From positions 1-64,000 of the forward strand of contig JAVSGI010000005.1 in NCBI GenBank assembly GCA_032334235.1: 64,000 bases of DNA, read 5' to 3'. The stretch is from Paracoccaceae bacterium Fryx2 (GTDB lineage: Bacteria; Pseudomonadota; Alphaproteobacteria; Rhodobacterales; Rhodobacteraceae). The position numbers and the translations under genes were made by a program. Under the pieces are notes generated by a model. It was not told the origin of the DNA and made no database searches. It saw nothing but the letters and a program-made list of their open reading frames with translations. This document shows, one piece after another, positions 8,158 through 16,974 of this stretch. The first letter of the stretch is position 1. Each line of letters starts with the position of its first letter.

Positions 8158-9609
8158 TCAGCGTTTTGCCCCGGAGGCAGCGGCGCGTTTGGCTGCGGCA
8201 ACAATAGGGCTTTCACTGTTCGAAGAAACCACCGGGGCTGGGGTGATTGCCACCACATCCCGCGCATCGGCTGCGGCCGCCGCGTGCTCCAACACTGAAC
8301 GGCGCAGCGCCGCAGGCGTGGTGCCCTCCCTCAGGGCTTTTGCTGCATCAATAGTAACGCCAAGCCGTCCCGCTTGCGCTGCAATCTCGGTGATCTCTGC
8401 CGCTTCAAGGCGAAGCTGGGCGGAAAGTTCGGCCCGCAGGGATGTCTGAAGGGCGGAGACGGGGTCAGCTTTTGGTGAGTTTGATGCTGCGGAAGGGGCT
8501 GCGAGCGATTGGGAAACAAGGGCTGTAGCAGGTGGCACTTCGGGATCTGTGCCGCCATTTGCGGCAATATCACTCTGCGTTTGGCTGTCTTGAGCTTCAT
8601 CGGGGACGGGTTCAGTCTGTGGCAAGGTGTCGTTGCGCATGAGAGGATCCTTTCGGGATTGAATTTGGGCCGTGGTGGCCACGCGGGATGGGAGGGTTGC
8701 GCGGATGGAAGACAAGCTTTGTCGAAAACTGGCAAACCCACGCGCAAGATCGATGACTTCGTCGGCAAGACCCGCCGTCACAGCCTCGGTCCCGCGAAAG
8801 CTGGCGGCCTCGGTGGCGAGTGCGGCCTCTTGGCTAAGCCGCGCGCCGCGTCCCGCGGCCACTGTTTCCGCAAAGAGAAACCGCAGCACCTCTATTTCGC
8901 GCTGAATGTCGTCTTGGATATCAGCGGGCAGGGGCGTGTAGGGATTGGCATCAACCTTGTGCGATCCTGCGTGGATCAGCGTGACGCGCACCCCGTCTTG
9001 ATCCAGCTGCCCGCTGAGATCGGCGTGCATCACCACAACACCGATGCTGCCCACCGCCCCGGTGCGCGGCAGCAAGATGCGGTCGGCCTGGCTGGCCAGC
9101 GCATAACTGGCCGAGAAGGCGTGTTCTGCCACAAAAGCCCAGACGGGCTTGCTAGCGCGAACCGCACGAATACGATCTGCGAGGTCAAAAACACCCGCAA
9201 CCTCGCCGCCAAAGCTGTCAATTTCCAATGCAAGCCCGAGCACGGACGGGTCGCTTGCTGCCGCCTCGATCTGGGCCGCGATCCCCTCATAGCTGGTCTG
9301 GCCCGAGGACTGTCCGATCCAGCCCCCACGATGGATTAGCACGCCAGAAATTTCAATCACAGCGATGCCATCCACCACCGCGTAGGGGGCCTCACCATGC
9401 TGGCGGTAATCGTCCAGCATCACACCTGCCAAAATGCTGGCACGCGCTGTTGGCGGATGGGCGCTTTGCAACGCGAGGCCCTGATAAGTTGTCTCAACCT
9501 GCTGCCCGAGGATACGTGGCCCAAGGCCGGAGAGAAACGCCATGGCTTTGGAGGGCTCAACCAGCAGCGGCGTGTTGAAGGCGCGCGCGGCAATGCGGGC
9601 ATGCAGCAT
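8158..9609 (-). CDS. S49/ClpP-type prohead protease with C-terminal scaffold, 483 aa
   Basis: The N-terminal 300 residues are an S49 peptidase of the lambda gpC type: AVVDGIAVIEISGVLIHRGG, then LALEIDSFGGEVAG, the catalytic serine region AEHAFSASYALASQAD, and a GSHKVDANP lysine region that supplies the general base. The C-terminal 150 residues are charged, alanine-rich and helical, as in the internal Nu3 scaffold that is read from the same gene in lambda. A possible internal scaffold start exists at MRNDTLPQTEP. The protease matures the prohead by cleaving scaffold and portal. The start overlaps the portal stop as TGATG. Confidence 0.88.
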   Translation of the reverse strand: MLHARIAARAFNTPLLVEPSKAMAFLSGLGPRILGQQVETTYQGLALQSAHPPTARASILAGVMLDDYRQHGEAPYAVVDGIAVIEISGVLIHRGGWIGQSSGQTSYEGIAAQIEAAASDPSVLGLALEIDSFGGEVAGVFDLADRIRAVRASKPVWAFVAEHAFSASYALASQADRILLPRTGAVGSIGVVVMHADLSGQLDQDGVRVTLIHAGSHKVDANPYTPLPADIQDDIQREIEVLRFLFAETVAAGRGARLSQEAALATEAASFRGTEAVTAGLADEVIDLARGFASFRQSLSSIRATLPSRVATTAQIQSRKDPLMRNDTLPQTEPVPDEAQDSQTQSDIAANGGTDPEVPPATALVSQSLAAPSAASNSPKADPVSALQTSLRAELSAQLRLEAAEITEIAAQAGRLGVTIDAAKALREGTTPAALRRSVLEHAAAAADARDVVAITPAPVVSSNSESPIVAAAKRAAASGAKR

Positions 9610-11123
9610 CAGGTCTGGTCCTCAGGCTTGCGCGAAGGGTCTTCCGCGTCATCGGTTTCATCTGCCGGGTCGCTGTCGTCGTTTTCGTCTCCATTTTCAT
9701 TCGGGCCGGGCAAAGCTTGCACACCTTGCGCGGGCGATCCGGGGCGGCGGAAGTCGAGGCCGAGCAATCGCTCGCGGCTGCGTTCGGCCGCGATCTCGCG
9801 GTCGACCTGTTCTGCGTCATAGCCGCGCTCGGCGATGGCTTGGGTGCGGGATTTGAGCCCTGCCTCGATCTGAGCGATTTCGGCATTGGCATCCTTCAGG
9901 GGATCAACCCAATCCCATTTGGTGGGGAGCCAGTTGGCCGCAAGGAACTGCGACCGGTTGGCCTCATAGCCGGGCAGAACCAATGCGCCCGATAGCACGG
10001 CAGCGTCCATCCAGCGCGCATAGACGGGACGGCAAAGTTGAAAGACCATCACAGAGTGCTGCCAGGCCGAAACGCGACGCCGAAATTCGATAAGGGCTAG
10101 TCGCGAGTTCGAAAAGTTCCCCTTCACCATGTCATTGGTCAGATAAGGATAAGGAATGCCCAGCGCCGAGGCGACCTGTAGCAGCGTGCGGTACTGGAAC
10201 GGCTCGTAGGTCGCCCCTGAATCCGCAGGCTGGCCCACGGTGACATCCTCGCCCGGATCCAGCCGCACAACCTGGCCGGGGCTGATCTCGAAGCCGCCCA
10301 GCGTGTCGTCATCCTCGGACGGCAGCAGGGGGTTTTCTGGGGCAGGGGAGGTCACAAACATCGCATACATCGCGGCGACCTTTTTGCGGTCCAGCTCGGC
10401 ATCGTCGTATTGATCGAGCAAAAACAGCCTCACGATGGCCGGTGCCAGCTTTGAGACCCCGCGCAATTGACCCGCTTCAACCGGATCGATCACATGGATG
10501 ACCTCGCTTGCTGGAACCCGCACCATTTCGCCCGCCAGCCCCGGATCGGTACTGTCGCCGGGGTGCCGCCGGAGGAAGTGATAGGCCACACGGCGTCCGA
10601 CCCGGTCAAATTCGATCCCCTGACGGATGGCATTACCATTGGCAGCCAGACCCGTTTGGTGCAGCGGCAACATCTCGGCGGGCAACATCTGTAGCTGCAA
10701 GGGCACCGACAATCCGTCACCTGCACGTCTAGGGCGAATCCGAAAGAAAACCTCACCGGCCAAAAACACTTCACGCGCCGCGCGCCGCTGCAGCCCGTAG
10801 AAATCGGTCAGACCTTCGCTGTCTGCTTCATCTGTCCAAGCCATCCAAAGGCGTTGTAGCTCTTCCTTGCGCGCAGCGTCCGTAATTTGCGAGATTGGCT
10901 TTATTCCGTCGCCCACGGTATTTGCGGCCCAGCTTTCAACAGCATTGGCCGCATAGCCATTATTGCGCACCAACCAGCGGGCGCGCGCAGTGATATCAGG
11001 TCCAGACGCCGCAATCAGCGCATTCACATGGGCGCGCGTTGCTTGGAACCCGCGCAGGCGGCGATGATGCTGGCCAGCATCAAAGCCACCGACAAAAGCC
11101 CCGAGGCGCTGCCGCCAGTTCAT
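9609..11123 (-). CDS. Portal protein, lambda gpB family, 504 aa
   Basis: The protein begins MNWRQRLGAFVGGFDAGQHH and carries portal hallmarks: RARWLVRNNGYAANAVESW, GEVFFRIRPRRAGDG, HVIDPVEAGQLRGVSKLAPA, and YPYLTNDMVKGNFSNSRLAL, followed by a C-terminal Pro/Asp-rich tail. Twelve copies form the ring through which DNA is packaged and ejected. It lies between gpW and the prohead protease, the lambda order W-B-C, and overlaps both neighbours. Confidence 0.92.
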   Translation of the reverse strand: MNWRQRLGAFVGGFDAGQHHRRLRGFQATRAHVNALIAASGPDITARARWLVRNNGYAANAVESWAANTVGDGIKPISQITDAARKEELQRLWMAWTDEADSEGLTDFYGLQRRAAREVFLAGEVFFRIRPRRAGDGLSVPLQLQMLPAEMLPLHQTGLAANGNAIRQGIEFDRVGRRVAYHFLRRHPGDSTDPGLAGEMVRVPASEVIHVIDPVEAGQLRGVSKLAPAIVRLFLLDQYDDAELDRKKVAAMYAMFVTSPAPENPLLPSEDDDTLGGFEISPGQVVRLDPGEDVTVGQPADSGATYEPFQYRTLLQVASALGIPYPYLTNDMVKGNFSNSRLALIEFRRRVSAWQHSVMVFQLCRPVYARWMDAAVLSGALVLPGYEANRSQFLAANWLPTKWDWVDPLKDANAEIAQIEAGLKSRTQAIAERGYDAEQVDREIAAERSRERLLGLDFRRPGSPAQGVQALPGPNENGDENDDSDPADETDDAEDPSRKPEDQT

Positions 11124-11329
11124 AGGTCCTTCACCGCATGGGGGCGCAGGATACGCCCAGCGCCGCGCTCAAGTTTCGCAATGCGGCGTTCGATGTCCCC
11201 TATCGCAGCGGCCAGCTCAGCATCAGTGCCATAGGTCAGGGTCTTGCCATCATAGCTTACAGAGCGTGTGCCGCTGTAGCGCGCAGTCAACAGCGCGCTG
11301 TGGTGGGATTTGAGGTCATCGAGGGTCAT
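11120..11329 (-). CDS. Head-tail joining protein gpW, 69 aa
   Basis: A 69-residue helical protein (MTLDDLKSHHSALLTARYSG) with a beta hairpin VSYDGKTLTYGTDAEL and a C-terminal helix IGDIERRIAKLE. Size, fold pattern and position between large terminase and portal match lambda gpW, which completes the connector after DNA packaging. It overlaps the portal start by ATGA. Confidence 0.85.
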   Translation of the reverse strand: MTLDDLKSHHSALLTARYSGTRSVSYDGKTLTYGTDAELAAAIGDIERRIAKLERGAGRILRPHAVKDL

Positions 11330-11339
11330 TGCGTACTCG

Positions 11340-13367
11340 CTATTCCATGTATTTGGGCGTGCTTACCCGCCAGCCCCGCTTGCGCGGAGCGGCGATCCGC
11401 CCGGCTTGAGGCTCGGACGGTGTGTCAGTGTCGGCTTTGGTGGCAGCCGTGAGGGTCTCTACCCCGGCTTGTTTTTCGAGTTGTCGCCACATCCGCTCAT
11501 CGAAGCGGTCGGCCCCTAGGATCCAGACGGCGGCGCGGGCATAGACACGAGTATCCAGCGCTTCGTTGCGTTCGCGCATCTTTTGCCATTCTTGGCGCGC
11601 GTAGCCCCGCTTGTTGCGGATCGTGACCAGTTGCTCGGCCACCAGCTGCTTTAGCCATTCGCTGTCTGCCCAGTCTGGCATGTGGATCGTGCCCGCAGGA
11701 TTTGGCGCGCCACTGGCACGGTCTACATCGCTCGGCCGCTCCAGCCGCAGATAGCGATAGGTCTCCGCCTTGAAGGTCGCGGTGGCCACCGTCCAGAGCC
11801 GCGCGCCGCGCTTGAGCTTTCGTCCGTTTACTGTCGCATCAACGTAGGTCGGCCCTGAGACCGGCGTTGTGCGGTTGAAGCCTTCCATGCCTTTGACGGG
11901 GGCCACCTGCGCGATGCCTTGGATGCGAGCCCATGCGTAGACGGCTGCCGTCTCATACCCTGTGTCGATGGCCAACTTTGCCAGGGGCATGACAGCACCG
12001 TGTTCGTGCACCCATGTTTGCCCCAGCAAAGCTGTCAGCTTGTCCCAGCAGGCAGGATCATCTGGCCCGCCAGAGATCACGACGTGATCGACAAGCCAAC
12101 TTTCTAGGCCACGGCCCCAGGCCCAGACATCAACCTCGATGCGGTCCTTCTGCACGTCCGCCCCTGCGGTCAGGAACAGGCCGCGTGCAGGGATTTGTGC
12201 CACGAACGTCTCGCGGCGATCAGCAAGGCGCTGCCATTCTGGCGCATCACCAGACTCGACCCATGTCTCGCCCAGCAGGGTGTTGCGCGCGGCGCGAAGC
12301 ATCTCTTCCGAGCCTTGGGCCGCTAGCCATTCGCGCGCGATCTGCTGCCAGCTCTTCCAGCCCAAAGGCGAATAGAGCGCGGAGATATGGAAGCCGATGG
12401 AATGCGGGTCGGACGACACGGCCGTTGCGCGCCATTCGCCCTGTTCAAGCATCTGCGTCTTGTGGTGCTCGGCGATGGGCTTCTCACAACCCTCGCAATG
12501 ATAGGCGGCGGTGTCGGGTCGCCCTTTGTCCCAGCGCAGGCGCTCAAACTGCAGCCATTGCATCGCCCCGCAATGTGGGCAGGGCACGAAGTAGCGCCGC
12601 TGGTCTGATGCCTCGTATTCCCGCTCGATCCGGCTGATGCCCCGGATTGTCGGGGTGGAAACCATGAACACCTTGCGCCGGTGCGAGAATGTCGTGGTTC
12701 GGGCTTCGGCCAGCGTGACCGGATCGCCTTCCTCATCGGCAGAGGCTGGATAGGCGTCAACCTCGTCCAGAAAGATATAGCGCGCGGGCATTGAGCGCAG
12801 GCCGGTGGCAGAGTTCGCCCCGGTCAGCACCAGGATGCCACCTTGAAATTCCTTCGACAGCATCGAGTTTCCCGCGTCGCGCGACCGGGCCGGATTGACC
12901 AGCGCACGCAGCACCGGGCTTTCCGAGATCAAGGGGTCCAATCGCCCGCGCGAGGTGCGTTTTGCCATCTCCACCGTCGGCAGCACCGCCAGCATCGGGC
13001 CCGGCGCGTGGTGAATAACAAAGCCAATCCAGTTATTACCCGCCTCCGTGGCGCCGACCTGTGCGGCCTTCATGAAGCTGATCCGCTGCGCCGGGTGGCG
13101 CGGCGACAACGCATCCATGATGTCGCGCAGGTAGGGCGCGCGGGCCGTGCGATATCGCCCCGGTTCGGCCGCAGCACGCGACGACAGCCAGCGATGCGCA
13201 TCCGCCCATTCCGACACCGTCAGGTCAGGATCCGGGCGCATGCCTTTGCGCCAGCTGCGCAAGATATCCTCGGCCCCATCAAACCCGAGGTCGAGGTCTG
13301 CGGTCAGGTCATCGCTATCTGAGGCTGACCCTGAGATCGGCGAGGGCTTCGAGGTGCTGTCTGACAT
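11340..13367 (-). CDS. Large terminase subunit, GpA family, 675 aa
   Basis: The packaging motor and endonuclease. The ATPase domain contains SFMKAAQVGATEAGNNWIGF (the deviant Walker A of GpA terminases) and a Walker B ARYIFLDEVDAYP, followed by a coupling motif region KVFMVSTPT. A zinc-finger-like CPHCG...CEGC pair lies at about residues 257-289. The C-terminal nuclease part includes LFLTAGADVQKDRIEVDVWAW and IDTGYETAAVYAW, with acidic residues for metal binding. Length is normal for the family. It overlaps the small terminase gene by 53 bases and precedes gpW by 10 bases. Confidence 0.93.
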   Translation of the reverse strand: MSDSTSKPSPISGSASDSDDLTADLDLGFDGAEDILRSWRKGMRPDPDLTVSEWADAHRWLSSRAAAEPGRYRTARAPYLRDIMDALSPRHPAQRISFMKAAQVGATEAGNNWIGFVIHHAPGPMLAVLPTVEMAKRTSRGRLDPLISESPVLRALVNPARSRDAGNSMLSKEFQGGILVLTGANSATGLRSMPARYIFLDEVDAYPASADEEGDPVTLAEARTTTFSHRRKVFMVSTPTIRGISRIEREYEASDQRRYFVPCPHCGAMQWLQFERLRWDKGRPDTAAYHCEGCEKPIAEHHKTQMLEQGEWRATAVSSDPHSIGFHISALYSPLGWKSWQQIAREWLAAQGSEEMLRAARNTLLGETWVESGDAPEWQRLADRRETFVAQIPARGLFLTAGADVQKDRIEVDVWAWGRGLESWLVDHVVISGGPDDPACWDKLTALLGQTWVHEHGAVMPLAKLAIDTGYETAAVYAWARIQGIAQVAPVKGMEGFNRTTPVSGPTYVDATVNGRKLKRGARLWTVATATFKAETYRYLRLERPSDVDRASGAPNPAGTIHMPDWADSEWLKQLVAEQLVTIRNKRGYARQEWQKMRERNEALDTRVYARAAVWILGADRFDERMWRQLEKQAGVETLTAATKADTDTPSEPQAGRIAAPRKRGWRVSTPKYME

Positions 13368-13854
13368 GGGTTTCCAGCACCCTCTGCAGGATCGCGGCCT
13401 CGATTGTCACCGGTTTGGCCGTTTGTTTCTCCACCTCTGCCGCCACTTCGGCGGCCATTAATGCCGCCACCCTGCTGGGCCAGGTGACCCATGTGTCGCG
13501 TTCCTGACGCGCCAACCGGAACACCAGCGCTTCGGCGCGGGCCCGGTCCACCAGCGTGCCCTTCTTTTTCTGGATGCCAAGTTGCTTGTCCTGCGCCTGG
13601 TAGACGGTCAGCGCCGTGCGGGCCTTTAGGTATGACGAGCTGTCGGCGGGGCCGCTGAAACTGCTATCGCCGCCGCCGGTGCTGCGGCGCTGCTGATCAG
13701 GATCAGTCATATCGGCCCGGCGCACATCAGACGCGGCCGCGTTGATCGACCCGTCGCTGTAGACCACCAAGCGGCTGGCCTTGCGTGCCTTCTGGATCGC
13801 CCCGCGCGACAGGCCGGTATGGGCGGAATACTCGCGTTCTGACATACCTTCCAT
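13315..13854 (-). CDS. Small terminase/DNA-packaging protein, 179 aa
   Basis: The N-terminus (MEGMSEREYSAHTGLSRGAI) folds as a helix-turn-helix like the DNA-recognition end of small terminases; the middle is a coiled segment (DKQLGIQKKKGTLVDRARAEALVFRLARQERD) typical of the Nu1-like oligomerisation region. It sits upstream of, and overlaps, the large terminase. It would bind the cos/pac site and recruit the motor. An alternative start is the ATG at codon 4. Confidence 0.75.
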   Translation of the reverse strand: MEGMSEREYSAHTGLSRGAIQKARKASRLVVYSDGSINAAASDVRRADMTDPDQQRRSTGGGDSSFSGPADSSSYLKARTALTVYQAQDKQLGIQKKKGTLVDRARAEALVFRLARQERDTWVTWPSRVAALMAAEVAAEVEKQTAKPVTIEAAILQRVLETHVRQHLEALADLRVSLR

Positions 13855-13994
13855 GGCGATTGCATTAACCTCAAGATGTTGGAATTAAACGAAAATAACG
13901 ATCTTATTCAGTTGATTACACTCCGCGATAGAGCGATTCATGGTGCAAGGCAAACGGGTGCATCGCACCCCTTAAATGAGGATCGGAGACCACC

Positions 13995-14213
13995 ATGCGC
14001 GCACAGGAAAAGATGGGACACAGCTCGATGAGCGACGGATGGCGGGACCACACCAGCCCCGCGCAGGAGCGGGTGAACTGGGTGATGGATGAAGTCATGT
14101 CGGGGCGGATGAGCCAGGAAGGCGGAATGGTCGAGATGGCACGCGCCCACGAGATGATGCGCGAGGAAGCCTGCGCGCGCACGACCCACCCAGAGCACCG
14201 CTGGGAGGAGTGA
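13995..14213 (+). CDS. Small hypothetical phage protein, 72 aa
   Basis: First gene of a rightward block of seven small genes opposite to the structural operon. It begins MRAQEKMGHSSMSDGWRDH and is rich in Met, Glu and Arg, probably helical. The end (EHRWEE) carries the ribosome-binding purine run for the next gene. No family is recognised. The 140-base gap to the left holds the divergent promoters for this block and the terminase operon. Confidence 0.55.
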   Translation: MRAQEKMGHSSMSDGWRDHTSPAQERVNWVMDEVMSGRMSQEGGMVEMARAHEMMREEACARTTHPEHRWEE

Positions 14214-14215
14214 TC

Positions 14216-14431
14216 ATGGCCAAACGCAAAACCACCCCTACACCCGAAGACGTCCGCGAGGCCTTGATCCTTGGGATCGCCCGAAACCGGTTCTTCATTG
14301 AAACGCTGGAGACCCGGAACCGCGACCGCCTCGATTTCCACGATGTCGCGGTCTGGGCGATCCACGCGGCACTTGAAGACGCCTTTGAAGCCGGACGCCG
14401 CGCAGGCGCTGCTGCAAAACCCCAATCCTGA
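14216..14431 (+). CDS. Small hypothetical protein (DUF6900-like), 71 aa
   Basis: The ATG at 14216 (MAKRKTTPTPEDVREAL) is preceded by a GGGAGGAG run five bases upstream. The sequence FFIETLETRNRDRLDFHDVAVWAIHAALEDAFEAGR resembles DUF6900 proteins, small helical products common on alphaproteobacterial plasmids and prophages next to DUF3489 genes. Function is unknown. It lies 3 bases after the previous stop and 12 before the next gene. Confidence 0.6.
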   Translation: MAKRKTTPTPEDVREALILGIARNRFFIETLETRNRDRLDFHDVAVWAIHAALEDAFEAGRRAGAAAKPQS

Positions 14432-14443
14432 AAGGACAAGATC

Positions 14444-14662
14444 ATGACCGCCACCACCACCATCCGCATCGACTACGTAACGCTGCCCGTACATTTCGAC
14501 CGCTCGCGACCGAACGCCGTGGCCGAGGCCATCGAGGCCGCGCTGCGCGAGGATGGGATCACGGCTGAAGCCTCGGATGTGTTCTCGCACATCAAGATCG
14601 AGCTGCCGACCGCCCAGCTTGCCGCCGCCAGCGCGGTGCTGGCTGATCTTAAGCTGATCTGA
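14444..14662 (+). CDS. Small hypothetical phage protein, 72 aa
   Basis: A compact alpha/beta protein: MTATTTIRIDYVTLPVHFD, then a helix RPNAVAEAIEAALREDG, then FSHIKIELPTAQLAAASAVL. AAGGACAAGATC precedes the ATG. No family is recognised; the composition suggests a soluble small fold. It is part of the rightward run. Confidence 0.55.
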   Translation: MTATTTIRIDYVTLPVHFDRSRPNAVAEAIEAALREDGITAEASDVFSHIKIELPTAQLAAASAVLADLKLI

Positions 14663-14673
14663 GGGGAACGACC

Positions 14674-14979
14674 ATGAGCACCCGCGCACAGATTGCAATT
14701 CAGATTGGTCCCGATGCATGGGCCCATGTTTATTGCCATTATGACGGCTACCCCTCTCACATGCTGCCAGCGTTGGCGCGCTGGACGCCCGAAGACATCC
14801 TCGCTGCAAAGGAAATCCGCCAAGTTCGCGCGGACGCGATCGACCGTTTCGATCCGCCACGCGAACCGCCCATCCTGCAGCGACCGACCTGTGAGCTATG
14901 CCACCTTTACGTCTGGCAGGACGGGGTGTGGGTTGAACTCAAGCCCAGTGCTATTCAGCCCGAAAGCCCTCAACCATGA
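14674..14979 (+). CDS. Small hypothetical phage protein, 101 aa
   Basis: Begins MSTRAQIAIQIGPDAWAHVY and has YCHYDGYPSHMLPAL, then a C-terminal segment with a CELCHLYVWQDGVW pair of cysteines. The motif around HYDGYPS (a short strand-loop-helix) recurs in proteins on plasmids and phages that carry anti-restriction-like cargo, but the role is not known. GGGGAACG precedes the ATG; the end overlaps the next start by ATGA. Confidence 0.55.
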   Translation: MSTRAQIAIQIGPDAWAHVYCHYDGYPSHMLPALARWTPEDILAAKEIRQVRADAIDRFDPPREPPILQRPTCELCHLYVWQDGVWVELKPSAIQPESPQP

Positions 14980-15338
14980 CCCTCACCCTCAACTGCCTGC
15001 CCGAAGGCGAGACCCTCGATGATGTCGTGCGTCGCAACTGCGCCATCGGCTTCGATCTGCGCTTTTGCCGCAGCGTCGCCGTATCTCAGGACGACCGCGA
15101 CACCATCACCTGCGACCCGCCCGAGGCTGAATTTGCCACGCTTTACGCCCTGACCGATCTGGGCGAGGCCATCGCCATCCATGATGTGGAGCTCTCCAGC
15201 GCAGGGGCAGACGAGGTGGCCGCCGTCGCCCGTGCGCTGTTTGTCGCCATGATCAACGCGCGGCGTGATCCACCCGACGCGGCACAACGACACGAGGCCG
15301 AACAGGCGGCGCTGACCGATCCCCACCAGATATATTGA
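14976..15338 (+). CDS. Small hypothetical phage protein, 120 aa
   Basis: Begins MTLTLNCLPEGETLDDVVRR at an ATGA overlap with the previous stop. It is acidic and helical, with AIHDVELSSAGADEVAAVARALF and a C-terminus QAALTDPHQIY. No recognised domain. The overlap and shared strand place it in the same transcript as its neighbours. Confidence 0.55.
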   Translation: MTLTLNCLPEGETLDDVVRRNCAIGFDLRFCRSVAVSQDDRDTITCDPPEAEFATLYALTDLGEAIAIHDVELSSAGADEVAAVARALFVAMINARRDPPDAAQRHEAEQAALTDPHQIY

Positions 15339-15441
15339 TCATAAAGCAATGATATTGCTTGTTATTGCCTACACTAACCACCCCGTCAGCGCGATGGTGA
15401 TTAGACCTAAACGATGCAACTTACCGAAGAAAGACCAAGCC

Positions 15442-15669
15442 ATGACCACCCGCTGCGCCACCGACAAATCCAAAGCCCTCGACGCCTGCATGACCACCAA
15501 GTTCCAGATCGACGCGATGCTGGAACGGCTGCAGGCCCTGAGCGACGACCATTTCAACACCCACCCCGACGAGATCAACTGGGGCGACGTTGGCACCCTG
15601 AACCACTACGCCAGCCTGCTGCGCCAGATTACCGACAGCGCCTTCAAGGAGGGCGAACATGCCGATTGA
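15442..15669 (+). CDS. Small hypothetical phage protein, 75 aa
   Basis: The ATG at 15442 (MTTRCATDKSKALDACMTTK) follows GAAGAAAGACC. A frame open to 15349 would add residues unlike the rest and cross an A/T-rich stretch (15336-15400) that looks like a promoter, so the shorter start is preferred. The protein is helical (FQIDAMLERLQALSDDHFN). Its last ten bases overlap the DUF3489 gene. Confidence 0.55.
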   Translation: MTTRCATDKSKALDACMTTKFQIDAMLERLQALSDDHFNTHPDEINWGDVGTLNHYASLLRQITDSAFKEGEHAD

Positions 15670-16267
15670 TCCCGCCCAACGCCACCAGATCGAACAGGAC
15701 CCCGTCATGATGAAACTCACCGACACCCAGACCATCATCCTGAGCGCCGGGGCCCAGCGCCCCGAGAACATCGCCCTGCCGCTGCCCAAAGGGCTGCACG
15801 GTGCGGCAGCGAAGATGGCTGTCACCAAAATGATCGCACAAGGCTGGCTTCAGGAGGTCGACGCCAACCTGCGGCGCGGTGAACCGCTCTGGCGCGAGAC
15901 CGGCGATGGGCATGGCACCACGCTGGTGGTGACCGACGCGGGGCTGCTGGCCATCGGGGTCGAGCCGGTGGCGGCCAGCACGGTGACCAACCTGCGCAAT
16001 GCCAAGCCTGTGCCGGACCCACAGCCGACCGCAGCGGAGACGCCGAAACCGGTCAATATCCGCGCGGGCACCAAGCAGGCCCAGATCATCGCTCTGCTGC
16101 AGCGCCCCGGGGGTGCGGCGATCACCGAGATCGTAGCAGAGACTGGCTGGATGGCGCATTCGGTACGCGGCATGATCTCCGGGGCGCTGAAAAAGAAGCT
16201 GGGCCTTCCCATTGCCTCTGAAAAGGTTGAGGGCAGAGGCACTGTGTACAAGCTGGACGCGGCCTGA
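15659..16267 (+). CDS. DUF3489-domain protein, 202 aa
   Basis: The C-terminal 70 residues match the DUF3489 pattern: GTKQAQIIALLQRPGGAAIT, then EIVAETGWMAHSVRGMISGA, then LGLPIASEKVEG. This is a winged-helix-like fold also found near recombinases. The N-terminal 100 residues (TDTQTIILSAGAQRPENIAL) form a second winged-helix-like segment. A strong AAGGAGG precedes the ATG at 15659. It may be a DNA-binding regulator; no target is known. It is the last gene of the rightward block and is convergent with 16289-16516. Confidence 0.7.
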   Translation: MPIDPAQRHQIEQDPVMMKLTDTQTIILSAGAQRPENIALPLPKGLHGAAAKMAVTKMIAQGWLQEVDANLRRGEPLWRETGDGHGTTLVVTDAGLLAIGVEPVAASTVTNLRNAKPVPDPQPTAAETPKPVNIRAGTKQAQIIALLQRPGGAAITEIVAETGWMAHSVRGMISGALKKKLGLPIASEKVEGRGTVYKLDAA

Positions 16268-16288
16268 CGCCCTGCTTCACCCCACGGG

Positions 16289-16516
16289 TCACCTGCGATG
16301 TGGACGCGAGCACCAGCGTTCGAACAAGCGGCGAAGCGTGTAGCTGCGCAGCAATGAGATGCCCACAAAGATCGCGCCGATGGCGAGGTTCTCGCCCAAG
16401 CTCGGATGCAGCCCGAACCATGGAAACACCACGATCTGCGTCGCCAGCGCCAGCGCATAGCCCACGGCAACATTGGTGACGGCTTCAACAAGTGACATGC
16501 ATCGGGACTGGATCAT
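16289..16516 (-). CDS. Small membrane protein (DUF7220-like), 75 aa
   Basis: A 75-residue protein with two predicted membrane spans: VEAVTNVAVGYALALATQIV (residues about 10-30) and LAIGAIFVGISLLRSYTL (about 44-61), and a basic C-terminal tail RRLFERWCSRPHRR. The pattern VNVxVGYxxAxxTQxxVFPxFG fits small membrane proteins of the DUF7220 kind that are frequent in phages of Proteobacteria. Function unknown; it overlaps the upstream gene by ATGA. Confidence 0.65.
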   Translation of the reverse strand: MIQSRCMSLVEAVTNVAVGYALALATQIVVFPWFGLHPSLGENLAIGAIFVGISLLRSYTLRRLFERWCSRPHRR

Positions 16517-16974
16517 TTGGCTCCCTCCGGCGCGTGCAATTCATCGAGGATGTGGTTTGCGATCTGACCCAGATTGACGACGATGCACGCGCGCTCATCT
16601 GGTGTGATCAAAATATCCCCGATGTTGGCGAGTTGAACAAACTCGCAACGGCTTACTTTTTTGAACCGATCTTCCAACCCATAGATCAACCAGACCACCC
16701 CAGTGCAATCGCCCGGCTGATCGACGCTGTCGCGCAGATATTGCAACAGGTGGTCCTGCACATACCGAAACGCGATTGATGGCCCGAGGCCGATGTTGCG
16801 CAAGTCCTGTGCCACGGCAATGGCCACCACGTCTCGCCAGCTATACCAGCGCTCCTTTCCGGGCTCGGGGGTGTGCTCCGGGCAAAAACCGTCGCGTGAT
16901 ATGGCCTGGTTCAGATCACCGCGCGGGATCGGGATCGCCTGCACCAGATCGCCCACTCGCCAGCGCATGTTCAT
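16513..16974 (-). CDS. Hypothetical protein with MerR-like winged-helix N-terminus, 153 aa
   Basis: The N-terminus (MNMRWRVGDLVQAIPIPRGD) followed by RWYSWRDVVAIAVAQDLRNI resembles a MerR-like winged helix, in which the second part is the wing and recognition element. The rest is a helical and beta region, VWLIYGLEDRFKKVS. It overlaps genes on both sides by ATGA, so it belongs to the leftward run that includes the methyltransferases. A role in regulation or replication is conjecture. Confidence 0.5.
   Translation of the reverse strand: MNMRWRVGDLVQAIPIPRGDLNQAISRDGFCPEHTPEPGKERWYSWRDVVAIAVAQDLRNIGLGPSIAFRYVQDHLLQYLRDSVDQPGDCTGVVWLIYGLEDRFKKVSRCEFVQLANIGDILITPDERACIVVNLGQIANHILDELHAPEGAK

Noticed and set aside
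13916-14860. A 314-aa minus-strand frame opposite the small rightward genes
   Set aside because: It is antisense to several small genes with good ribosome sites and has no recognisable domain; open by GC bias.
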